64,000 bases of DNA from assembly GCF_014396975.1 (NCBI RefSeq), contig NZ_CP060719.1, forward strand, positions 621,501 to 685,500, given 5' to 3'. A program made the translations under genes and the position numbers. Within the stretch, counting starts at the first letter, position 1. The number at the start of each line of letters is the position of its first letter. A model generated the notes under the pieces. That model saw only the letters and a program-made list of their open reading frames with translations. It searched no databases and was not told the origin of the DNA. Shown piece after piece: positions 28,851 through 36,308 of the stretch. The DNA is from Thermomonas carbonis (GTDB lineage Bacteria > Pseudomonadota > Gammaproteobacteria > Xanthomonadales > Xanthomonadaceae).

Positions 28851-30734
28851 TCAGTCGTCGTCCGTATCGAGAACCGATTCAGCTAGCTGCTCTATCGCAT
28901 CTTTCAGCATTCCGACGGCGTCGGCCAGTTGCTTCTGATAGTCCGACAAATGCTGTGACAGCACCTTTGCCACGCTTCCGCCGAACACCTCAACATTCTT
29001 GACAAGGTGCTCTCCCACATCCTCGCTGAGTGAGGCCAACTGGAGACCCACATTGCGGGACTGCTCAGCCATGGCATTCAGGTCGAGCAGAAGCTTTCCT
29101 CGTGCGTCAGCCTCGACCATCGCGGAGTGCGCAACTGCTTCCAACCTTGTGGCCGCGGTGCCCATTGCCGTGGTGGTTGTATTCAATGCCTGACTGGCAG
29201 AACCCAGGACATTGACACTGGTGGTCATTTGCTCAGAAGACGAAATAAACGCCGACTGCATCTCGCCGAAGCGCTGGGCAAGCTGACCTAATTGCTGCGT
29301 TGCCTGCTGCACAGATGCAACTGCAGTTGCAACAGTCGCCGCGCCGGCCGTTAGCTTTTCAATCGTCTGATCAGAAGCTGTCCCCAGAGCTGCAATCGTC
29401 TGAGCAGCGCTTGCGTGCGTTTGCTCGTTGGCAGCGGCCAAGGCATTGACCCGCTCGCTCATCGCCGACACCACCGACGAGACGCTTGCTTCGGTACGTT
29501 GTCCCATCTCTTCTTGGCGACTTGCCAACTTCTGGACGGTATTCTCCACGCGCTGCAGCAGGTCGTCCGTGCTCCCTTGTATCGCCACTGACTGCTCACG
29601 CTGGTGCTCCGCCATGGCAGCAATCAAGCCTTGAACAGTGGTCTGCATCCCCGACGTTGACTCACTGCTGGTACGGCGCATGTCCTCGATCAGGGAGCGC
29701 ATCGAAGCTTCGACCGCACTCATTGATGTCGCGGTTTGCTGCATGAGCGTACTGAGGTCCCCCATCTGACCGCCAACCGACTCTTTCATTTGCGCCATGA
29801 AAGCCGCCATCAGGTTCTCGAGAACGTGGCTTGCTGCTGTAGCTTGCTGACCACTTGCCTGCCGCACGGTTTCAGCCAGACTGGACAATGGCTCTTTCAG
29901 GCCTCCAACGATGTGCTGGCCAATTTCCTGCGACATTCTCTGAGAAGCATCGATCTGCCGCTCAGTCAAATTGGTCAAAAGGACCTTGAGGTCCTCAATC
30001 ATGCTTTCTTTGAGCTGCCTGGTTTGGGTTGCATTGTCTTGCGAAGCTCGGAGCAGATCCGAAAGGTACTCCTCCCCCACGCCAGACTTGAACAAACTAT
30101 CGAGCCCAACCGTAATCTCTCCGACCCACTTGGCACAGGACGAGTAGAGCCATTTTTCTACCAGGGTCACGAGCATCGCCAAGCTGATCGCGGCCGCGGA
30201 GAAATAGAACGCTCCCTCGACGTGCTTGAACAAATCGCCCAAGCCGACTTTCAGGGCATCTACTTCCACATTTGGCTTGAATCCGACCAGACCAGCGATT
30301 AGCCCACTGAACGTCCCAATGATCCCCAAACCGGTGAAAAGCCCTGGCAGGTGTTTGAAGTATTCGGCGCCAATACGGGGATCAACTGTCGACTCGAGGT
30401 TGATGAATGCATCGGCCGAAACCGTGGCCCGAATGGCATTCAATCGGCGTTCGCCGTTCACGACGTCAAACTGTTCGTGCAACGTGTCGTTGTATTCAAT
30501 CCACGCATGCGCAACCTGGCTTCCCTTGAAGAGGGAGCTGAGCTTGGATCGGAGTTGATCGTGTGATTGCCCCGAAAGGGAGCTGACCTGCTGCGCGAGA
30601 CCTTTGAGCTCTCTGCGCAGGCGAACGCCACGTATGACGTATTGCCACAGGAAGTGAACGATCAGAAGAACTGAAATGGAACTGAGTGCCGCAATAAATG
30701 CGGTTCCCGTCAAGTGAGACCAAAACCCCAGCAT
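28851..30734 (-). CDS. zorA: Zorya protein ZorA (MotA-like motor with long coiled-coil tail)
   Basis: 627 residues. One N-terminal helix (AFIAALSSISVLLIVHFLW), then a MotA/ExbB-like core with helices at about 135-160 (LPGLFTGLGIIGTFSGLIAG) and 180-202 (FYFSAAAISLAMLVTLVEKW). From about residue 240 to the end the protein is a very long Ala/Gln/Ser-rich helical tail (ESMIEDLKVLLTNLTERQ, repeated MSAV-, TVQ- and LAQ- heptads), the cytoplasmic tail characteristic of ZorA. The tail is proposed to pass the signal of phage-induced envelope disturbance from the motor to ZorC and ZorD. The ATG has a strong GGGGGAG ribosome-binding site, which is itself part of a long inverted repeat. First gene of zorABCD. 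Confidence 0.95.
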   Translation of the reverse strand: MLGFWSHLTGTAFIAALSSISVLLIVHFLWQYVIRGVRLRRELKGLAQQVSSLSGQSHDQLRSKLSSLFKGSQVAHAWIEYNDTLHEQFDVVNGERRLNAIRATVSADAFINLESTVDPRIGAEYFKHLPGLFTGLGIIGTFSGLIAGLVGFKPNVEVDALKVGLGDLFKHVEGAFYFSAAAISLAMLVTLVEKWLYSSCAKWVGEITVGLDSLFKSGVGEEYLSDLLRASQDNATQTRQLKESMIEDLKVLLTNLTERQIDASQRMSQEIGQHIVGGLKEPLSSLAETVRQASGQQATAASHVLENLMAAFMAQMKESVGGQMGDLSTLMQQTATSMSAVEASMRSLIEDMRRTSSESTSGMQTTVQGLIAAMAEHQREQSVAIQGSTDDLLQRVENTVQKLASRQEEMGQRTEASVSSVVSAMSERVNALAAANEQTHASAAQTIAALGTASDQTIEKLTAGAATVATAVASVQQATQQLGQLAQRFGEMQSAFISSSEQMTTSVNVLGSASQALNTTTTAMGTAATRLEAVAHSAMVEADARGKLLLDLNAMAEQSRNVGLQLASLSEDVGEHLVKNVEVFGGSVAKVLSQHLSDYQKQLADAVGMLKDAIEQLAESVLDTDDD

Positions 30735-30742
30735 GTAAGACT

Positions 30743-30819
30743 CCCCCTAGAATCCTTGGTGCCGTTTTCCCCATCTACCGCCTTAGCGGTAGATGGGGAC
30801 AAACTTCGATTCTAGGGGG
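30743..30819 (-). promoter_or_regulatory. Nested palindromic leader containing the zorA ribosome-binding site
   Basis: Outer arms CCCCCTAGAATC (30743-30754) and GATTCTAGGGGG (30808-30819) are perfect 12-bp complements. Inside them CCCCATCTACCGC (30769-30781) and GCGGTAGATGGGG (30786-30798) form a perfect 13-bp stem with a CTTA loop. In the zorA transcript the downstream outer arm contains the AGGGGGAG Shine-Dalgarno sequence, 9 bases before the ATG, so the folded leader would hide the ribosome-binding site. Regulatory function is inferred; the symmetry itself is exact. Confidence 0.65.
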
Positions 30820-31009
30820 TTGCGGGTCGGTCCGGGACATCGGCCATGAGATCGCTCGCTTGGATCCATTGGACGTGATAGACCCCATCGAGGACTTTGC
30901 ATACTAAGTTCGATGCAGCTCGTCGTGAAAAGAGCAAATGCAATATTTCAGCAGCGACTTCTGCTCTTCGTATGCCTGTTTGAAGCAATTGGTAATGTAG
31001 CGACAGCCG

Positions 31010-32247
31010 TTAGCTAGTGTTTCCATCCCCCCTCAAGGTATCTAGATAGTCGGCCCACGCTTGCATCATTTCTCGGCGCTTGGGTAAATACTCGGCCATG
31101 TTGTAAACGCCTTCCGTGCCGCCAACCTTATGCGACAACTGCGCTTCAACTGCTTCACGTGGCCAACCCAACTCTCGCAACCGCGTCGACGCCATGTGGC
31201 GGAAGCCATGCCCGACCATTTCGTCCTTGAATCCGATGCGCGCCAACGCAGCATTGATGGCGCCGTCGCTCATATGCCGCTTCTGATCTCGGGCCCCGGG
31301 AAAAAGGAATCGGTCTCGCCCAGTCAATACGTGTAGCTCTCTCAGAATAGCGATGGCTTGGCTGGACAGAGGAATCACGTGCGGCGCCGTGTCTGGATGC
31401 TCCTTCTCTCTCTTGCGTAACTTCCGGATTGCTGGGGGCACCCTGTAAGCCGGGTTCTCGCCGTCAAGGTCGAATTGCGCCCACTCAGCCATACGGATCT
31501 CGCCAGGTCGGCAGAACCACAGAGGGGCTAGTTTCAGGGCACAGGCAACCGGAAAGGTGCCACCGAATCCGTCGATCGCCCGCAGCAGGTCACCGACCCG
31601 CTTTGGATCCGTGATCGTGGGATACCTCTGCTTCACCATATCGCGGCGAGACGGCAGCGCCTCGCTTAGGTCCGCAGCCGGGTCACGCTCTGCTCTGGCA
31701 GTCGCAACCGCGAACTTAAACACACGACTCAATTGAAACCGGAGTCGATGTGCCTGCTCCAGATGACCGGCCTTGGACAGACGCTCGATGAGGGGCGGAT
31801 GTCGGCGACCCCCAATGCCGCCACCGGCCTCCCTCCGATGAATGGGAAGGCGTGATTTTCCAGCCTGCCCTGCTCTTTCTCGAAGTTCTTGTCTGTCCAG
31901 CCCGGCTTGCGCACCGCGAGCCATTCTCTGGCGAGCACTTCGAAGCTGTTGGCCGCCCGCTCCAGACCTGCGGCCTTCTCAGCCTTGCGGTTCTCGCCCG
32001 GATCAATGCCGGTTGCGATCTGCTTGCGGGCTGCGTCACGCCTTGCCCGAGCGTCTGCCAAGCCGGTGTCGGGGTAGGTCCCCAAGCTCAGCGTGTTCCG
32101 CTTGCCGGTGACAGGCCGCCGGTAGTCGAACCGCCACCATTTGCCCCCGTCAGGCCTCAGGAGCAGGTAGAGACCGCCCCCGTCCGCCAGCTTGGCTGGC
32201 TTTGCGCAAGGCTTTGCCTTGCGGATGGCAACATCGCTAAGCGCCAT
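31010..32247 (-). pseudogene. int: Tyrosine-type island integrase, one-base frameshift
   Basis: The N-terminal frame (MALSDVAIRKAKPCAKPAKLADGGG, with the DUF4102 arm-binding domain including GKRNTLSLGTYPDTGLADAR) runs to ALGVADIR. The C-terminal frame then continues with PLIERLSKAGHLEQAHRLR and the catalytic domain: Arg in LWFCRPGEIR, His-X-X-Arg in GHGFRHMAST, and Tyr in GVYNMAEYL. One added C in the CCCC run near 31795 restores a 412-residue P4-type integrase. It lies with its start toward the tRNA-Met 3' end, the usual arrangement for tRNA-integrating islands. Either the element is locked in place by the frameshift or the base is missing from the sequence data. GAGGGG precedes the start. 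Confidence 0.88.
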
Positions 32248-32259
32248 GCCGAACCCCTC

Positions 32260-32322
32260 TGACGGTAACTGGAATCGAGCGACTCCCCTTACCGTCAACG
32301 TTACCGTCAAAGCTGACGGTAT
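32260..32322. repeat. Four TTACCGTCA-type iterons upstream of the integrase
   Basis: TGACGGTAA at 32260-32268, TTACCGTCA at 32289-32297 and 32301-32309, and TGACGGTAT at 32314-32322: two copies on each strand within 63 bp. They fit integrase arm-type sites or sites for a regulator of int. A similar 12-bp-spaced pair (TTACCGCCA, CTACCGTCA) lies at 12130-12150, near the other proposed island end. Confidence 0.6.
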
Positions 32323-32363
32323 TCCAGTGGGCGGCCTTGGTCTCCATCGGACGTCGGGCAAAG

Positions 32364-32391
32364 AAAAACCCCTGATTTCTCAGGGGTTTTT
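32364..32391. terminator. Bidirectional rho-independent terminator
   Basis: AAAAACCCCTGA - TTTC - TCAGGGGTTTTT is a perfect 12-bp stem with U-tracts in both directions, between the integrase promoter region and the 3' end of tRNA-Met. It should terminate the tRNA transcript on the minus strand. Confidence 0.85.
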
Positions 32392-32422
32392 GGACTTTCT
32401 TGGCTCTGCGCGGACTGGTTTA

Positions 32423-32499
32423 TGGTGGCTATGGGTGGACTCGAACCACCGACCCCAGCATTATGAGTGCTGTGCTCTAACCGGCTGAGCTACATAGCC
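32423..32499 (-). tRNA. tRNA-Met (anticodon CAT)
   Basis: On the minus strand GGCTATG at the 5' end pairs with CATAGCC at the 3' end, followed by ACCA encoded in the genome. The D-arm reads GCTCAGCCGGTTAGAGC, the anticodon loop CTCATAA has CAT, and the T-arm has GTTCGAGTCC. 77 nt. The sequence is close to elongator tRNA-Met of gammaproteobacteria; a lysidine-modified Ile tRNA also has CAT, but the CTCATAATG loop and stem favour Met. Its 3' end is the probable insertion site of the island to its left. Confidence 0.95.
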
Positions 32500-32628
32500 G
32501 GCGCAGAACCCGGAATTATTCATGCCCCGGGGCAGCACGTCAATCCGCACCGCATTGCTTGCCCACTGCCTGCCGCGCTGGCAGAGTCGAAACATCAGGG
32601 CATTGCCCCGGCTTCTCGGAGTCCGATC

Positions 32629-33204
32629 GTGATCGATCCGGACGGGTTTCGCCCCAACGTGGGCATCGTGCTGATGCACGAGGATGGACGGCTGTTCTGG
32701 GCACGCCGCGTGCACCGGGATGGCTGGCAATTCCCGCAGGGCGGGATGAATACCGACGAGACCCCGCTGGAGGCGATGTATCGCGAACTGCGCGAGGAAA
32801 CCGGCCTGCTCCCCGAGCACGTCGACGTGCTCGGGGTGACGCCTGGCTGGTTGCGTTATCGCTTGCCGGCACGGGCGGTGCGCCGCCAGGACCGGCTGGT
32901 CTGCATCGGCCAGAAACAGGTGTGGTTCCTGCTGCGGTTCCGCGGCGGCGACGGCGACCTCAGGCTCGACCTCACCGACAAGCCCGAATTCGACAGCTGG
33001 CGCTGGGTCGATTTCTGGTACCCGATGGCGCACGTGGTGACGTTCAAGCGCAGCGTGTATGCGCGCGCGCTCAGCCACCTGGCACCGTTCGCGCGCGCGG
33101 TGGCCGGTCTGGATGCGGTGCCGCATCCGGCCGCGGATCTCGCACCGACGACGATGCCCGGCCGACCCGTCCTGCTGGGCAACAGGCGCGGCAGTACCGG
33201 CTGA
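32629..33204 (+). CDS. rppH: RNA pyrophosphohydrolase RppH
   Basis: 191 residues starting at GTG with CGGAG seven bases upstream; [15 protein letters not shown] is the invariant RppH beginning. The Nudix box is [16 protein letters not shown] then LREETGL, and [14 protein letters not shown] and the C-terminal WRWVDFWYP are family motifs. RppH removes pyrophosphate from 5'-triphosphate RNA ends and triggers RNase E decay. The C-terminal about 30 residues ([17 protein letters not shown]) are a lineage-specific tail. It is divergent from tRNA-Met. Confidence 0.93.
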   Translation: MIDPDGFRPNVGIVLMHEDGRLFWARRVHRDGWQFPQGGMNTDETPLEAMYRELREETGLLPEHVDVLGVTPGWLRYRLPARAVRRQDRLVCIGQKQVWFLLRFRGGDGDLRLDLTDKPEFDSWRWVDFWYPMAHVVTFKRSVYARALSHLAPFARAVAGLDAVPHPAADLAPTTMPGRPVLLGNRRGSTG

Positions 33205-33264
33205 GCCGCGCCGCACGCCACTGCTGCCGCGAAGATGAACCGCAGATTGCCGTCTGTCGGCTCG

Positions 33265-33296
33265 ATGTTGCACCGCAACATCATCAGCGATATGGT
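33265..33296 (+). promoter_or_regulatory. Putative phasin promoter with palindromic operator
   Basis: ATGTTGC-ACC-GCAACAT (33265-33281) is a perfect 7-bp dyad overlapping a possible -35 TTGCAC (33269-33274). A possible -10 TATGGT (33291-33296) follows after 16 bases, 52 bases upstream of the phasin start. TTGC-type dyads fit PhaR-like repressors of phasin genes, but no regulator gene is nearby. Confidence 0.4.
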
Positions 33297-33347
33297 GCAC
33301 CGCACAAACCGGCAATCCCTGCCGGCGTGACCAAGCAGGAATCCGCC

Positions 33348-33737
33348 ATGTATCAGTTCAACGACCAGTTCTCCAAGGCGACCAGCCAGTTCGCCGACGT
33401 TGCCGCCAATGCCAACCGTCTCGCGTTCGCCAATGCCGAAAAGGCGTTCGGCCTGCAGATGGCGTCGTTCGAAGAGAACGCCAGCGCCGCGTTCGCTTTC
33501 TGGAACGAGCTCATCGAAGTCCGTGACGTCGAAGGCTTCAAGTCGGTGATGCCGAAGGGCGTGCAGATCGCCCGCGCCGCGACCGAGCGCAGCTTGGGCA
33601 CCGCGCAGGAAGTGTTCGCGAACACCGTGAAGACCAACGAAGCCATCGGCGCGCTGGCCAAGGGCCAGTTCGAGAAGGCCACGGCGCAGGCCACGGCCGA
33701 AGTCGAGAAGGTCACCAAGGCCGCCTCGAAGAAGTAA
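33348..33737 (+). CDS. Phasin-family granule protein
   Basis: 129 residues, almost wholly helical and without cysteine: MYQFNDQFSKATSQFADVA, then NEKAF- and FAFWNELIEVRDVEGFKSV segments typical of Phasin_2, ending in a Lys/Ala-rich tail VEKVTKAASKK. Phasins coat polyhydroxyalkanoate granules; in xanthomonads that make little PHA they may have a related surface or chaperone role. It is transcribed alone: its own promoter-like sequence lies upstream and a strong terminator follows. CAGGAATCC gives a fair ribosome-binding site. Confidence 0.88.
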   Translation: MYQFNDQFSKATSQFADVAANANRLAFANAEKAFGLQMASFEENASAAFAFWNELIEVRDVEGFKSVMPKGVQIARAATERSLGTAQEVFANTVKTNEAIGALAKGQFEKATAQATAEVEKVTKAASKK

Positions 33738-33796
33738 TCGCGTCACCGCGTTAGATCGCAGGGCACGCTCCCTCCCTCGGGCCCTGCGACCCCCCA

Positions 33797-33823
33797 CCCG
33801 GCAGCTCGTCTGCCGGGTTTTTT
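33797..33823 (+). terminator. Rho-independent terminator after phasin gene
   Basis: CCCGGCAG - CTCGT - CTGCCGGG followed by TTTTTT. A perfect 8-bp stem located 60 bases after the phasin stop. Confidence 0.9.
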
Positions 33824-33853
33824 ATTGCCTCGGAGAATATCCGCCGCGGGCGA

Positions 33854-36130
33854 TCATTTCGGCTCCTGCCGCAGCAGCGAGCCGAAGCTGAGGTACCAGG
33901 AATCGGCACCGGTCTGGTTGCGGCCATAGCCCAGGAAGATCGGGCCCAGCGGGGTGTCGAAGCCGGTGAACAGGCTGCCGCCAGCGATCAGCGAACCGAA
34001 ATCCACCGCATCGCGGCGATCCCAGACGTTGCCGGCCTCCAGGCTGCCGCCGACGAACATCGGCATGGCGAAGATGCGGGTGGTGTCGCCGACCCGCCGG
34101 TACAGCACCGCGCGCGCCAGCGCCGCCTGGTTGCCGACCAGCGAACGTTCGCCGAAGCCGGACAGATTGAGGAAGCCGCCCAGGAACGTCTGCGCCTGGA
34201 AAAAACCGTCGTCCTGCAACGCGCTGGCCAGCCGCGTGCCCAGCAGCAGGTGGTAGCGATCCCAGGAGTGCGCCCAGTCCAGCGACATCCTCGCGACCTC
34301 GCCATCCAGCGTGGTGCCGCCCCACGGATGCAGGGACACCAGCTCGGCCGTGGCGCGCAGTCCCTTGGCCGGGAAGCTGACGCTGTCCAGCGAATCCCAC
34401 GTTGCATTGATTCGCGCGCCAGCGAAACTCTCGGAACCGCCCGCGAAGGTGGTTGAGTCGCCGACGATCCGTCGTGCGCGATCCCTGCCGCCGATCGCCG
34501 CCACGCCGACCCGCCAGTGCGGCGACGGCGAATAGCCCGCCTCGAGATCCAGTTGCCGGCGCACCAGCCGGTACTCGGCGACTTGTTCGCCGTCCACCGA
34601 CAACGGCAGCGAATCCGCGCGGATTTCCAGCGCCGGCTTGAGGTAGAACGCGCCGGCCTCGCCGAATGGCTGCACGAATTCCGAGCGCAGCCCGGTCACC
34701 CGCCCGAGTTGCAGCAGGTTGCGCCACTTGCCGCCGATGCGGTTGGCGTCGTTGAAGGTGAGTTCCGCCGACAGCAAGTAGTTGTTGCGGCCGTTGAAGT
34801 TGTCGTCCAGTTGCAGGCCGATGCGACCGAAGGCAGTCCATGGCTTCTGCGTGGGGATCACTTCCAGCCCGGCCTGTCCGTCGCGTTCGACCAGGCGATA
34901 GCCGATCTGTTCGAAGCGCCCATCGCCGTACGCGCGGCTGACCGCATGTTCGACCTTGTCCACGTCGAATGGCTTGCCGACCAGCCCCTCGGTGGCCCAG
35001 GCCACGTGGCGCGTGGCCGATGGCGTGTGCCCCGGCTCTACATCTAGGAAGGCGAGCAGGCCAGGGTCGAAACCGCGCCGGTGCTGGCCCGCGCGCAACG
35101 CCGCGTAGCGCTCCGCCGACACCGCAAAGCGGCGCAGTTGCGGCAGCAGTGCCTCGGCGGCGCGCTCACCGACCGCGACCGCTTCGGTGGTGCGGTTGAA
35201 TTGCCCGGAGGTGATGTCGCCCAGGTCGGGGCGGATCAGCACGTCATCGGCATCCAGCGTGGCCAGGCTGCGTTCGGTCTTCTCGGTCATCAGCGCGGTG
35301 ATCATCTGGTCGAGGATCACCGCCGGGTTGGTCAGTGCTTCCTGCCCGAGCAGCTTCGAGCCGACATCGACCACGACCATCCGCTGCACGCCCATCGCGC
35401 GCATCTCGTCGATCGGCACGTTCTCGGCCATGCCGCCATCGACCAGCAACTGGTCGCCGACCTTGACCGGTGCGAACGCGCCCGGCACCGACATGCTAGC
35501 GCGGATCGCCAGCGCCAGGTCGCCGTCGTCGAAGACCACCTTCCTGCCGGTGACGATGTCGGCGGAGACCGCGCGGAACGGGATCGGCAGCGCGTCGAAA
35601 TCCTCGGCGCGCCAGGTCGACAGGGTCAGCCTGCGCAGCAGCAGCATGAGCTTCTGCCCGCGCACCAGGCCCACCGGGAAACCCAGGCGTCCGTCGCGAT
35701 AGCCGATCTCGAGGTCGAGCAGATGGCGGAATTCCTCGTCCTTGCGATCCATCGGCAGTTCCGGGCGCGGCGGGTCGTCGACGAACATGCCGGCCCAATC
35801 GATGCTGCCGACGATCTTCTCCAGTTCCGCGGCGTCGTAGCCGGTGGCGTACAGGCCGCCGACGATCGCGCCCATGCTGGTGCCGCTGAGCGCGCAGACC
35901 GGGATGCGTTCGCGCTCCAGCACTTTCAGCACGCCGATATGGGCGATGCCGCGCGCGCCGCCGCCGCCCAACACAACACCCACGCAGTCCGGTTGCAGTT
36001 GCACGGGTGGAGCCGCGTTGACGCCATTGGACATCGCGCCCATGCCGGCCATCGCAATCGCCAGCGCCAGCCGATTGCCTGCGTCTCGCCATGTGCGACG
36101 CCGCTGTGTCCCCATTCCGCCTGCTCCCAT
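33854..36130 (-). CDS. PlpD-like patatin phospholipase with POTRA and beta-barrel domains
   Basis: About 758 residues. After a signal sequence (NRLALAIAMAGMGAMSNGVNA), a patatin domain (about residues 50-270) carries the oxyanion loop GGGGARGIAHIGVL, nucleophile Ser in GTSMGAIVGG and the catalytic Asp in VDGGMAENVP. A POTRA-like region (about 325-400, GKPFDVDKVEHAVSRAYG) and a 16-strand Omp85-type barrel follow, ending SFGSLLRQEPK. This is the type Vd autotransporter layout of Pseudomonas PlpD, a surface or secreted lipid hydrolase. The start is uncertain: ATG at 36130 follows AGGGGC and is preferred; 36190 and 36115 are alternatives. It is divergent from the RND operon. Confidence 0.87.
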   Translation of the reverse strand: MGAGGMGTQRRRTWRDAGNRLALAIAMAGMGAMSNGVNAAPPVQLQPDCVGVVLGGGGARGIAHIGVLKVLERERIPVCALSGTSMGAIVGGLYATGYDAAELEKIVGSIDWAGMFVDDPPRPELPMDRKDEEFRHLLDLEIGYRDGRLGFPVGLVRGQKLMLLLRRLTLSTWRAEDFDALPIPFRAVSADIVTGRKVVFDDGDLALAIRASMSVPGAFAPVKVGDQLLVDGGMAENVPIDEMRAMGVQRMVVVDVGSKLLGQEALTNPAVILDQMITALMTEKTERSLATLDADDVLIRPDLGDITSGQFNRTTEAVAVGERAAEALLPQLRRFAVSAERYAALRAGQHRRGFDPGLLAFLDVEPGHTPSATRHVAWATEGLVGKPFDVDKVEHAVSRAYGDGRFEQIGYRLVERDGQAGLEVIPTQKPWTAFGRIGLQLDDNFNGRNNYLLSAELTFNDANRIGGKWRNLLQLGRVTGLRSEFVQPFGEAGAFYLKPALEIRADSLPLSVDGEQVAEYRLVRRQLDLEAGYSPSPHWRVGVAAIGGRDRARRIVGDSTTFAGGSESFAGARINATWDSLDSVSFPAKGLRATAELVSLHPWGGTTLDGEVARMSLDWAHSWDRYHLLLGTRLASALQDDGFFQAQTFLGGFLNLSGFGERSLVGNQAALARAVLYRRVGDTTRIFAMPMFVGGSLEAGNVWDRRDAVDFGSLIAGGSLFTGFDTPLGPIFLGYGRNQTGADSWYLSFGSLLRQEPK

Positions 36131-36262
36131 GCTGCCCCTGCTTCGCACTCTATCCATCGCCCGGTGGATGTCGAAAACGGCGATCGCCATGCGTCACTAC
36201 CACGCATGCAAACGCAACCATGCCGTCGGTCACGATTGCGCCCTACTCATCTCCCGGGCACA

Positions 36263-36286
36263 ATATTGCACTGAACAGTTCAATAT
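36263..36286. promoter_or_regulatory. 24-bp palindromic operator upstream of RND efflux operon
   Basis: Half-sites ATATTG-c-ACTG and CAGT-t-CAATAT flank a central AA, giving 10 of 11 symmetric positions on each side. It lies 23 bases before the RND adaptor start and in the intergenic space shared with the divergent patatin gene. The form is typical of TetR-family repressor sites on efflux operons; no regulator gene is within this window. Confidence 0.6.
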
Positions 36287-36308
36287 CGCCACGATCAAGG
36301 CCTCCCCC

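Noticed and set aside
30698..30907. 69-codon plus-strand frame covering the zorA leader
   Set aside because: It runs through the nested palindrome, has no ribosome-binding site and no recognisable similarity; the symmetric DNA explains the open frame.
32629..33204. Longer rppH start upstream, overlapping the tRNA gene
   Set aside because: The upstream residues are unrelated to RppH and would overlap the tRNA-Met gene; the GTG before [11 protein letters not shown] is the conserved beginning.
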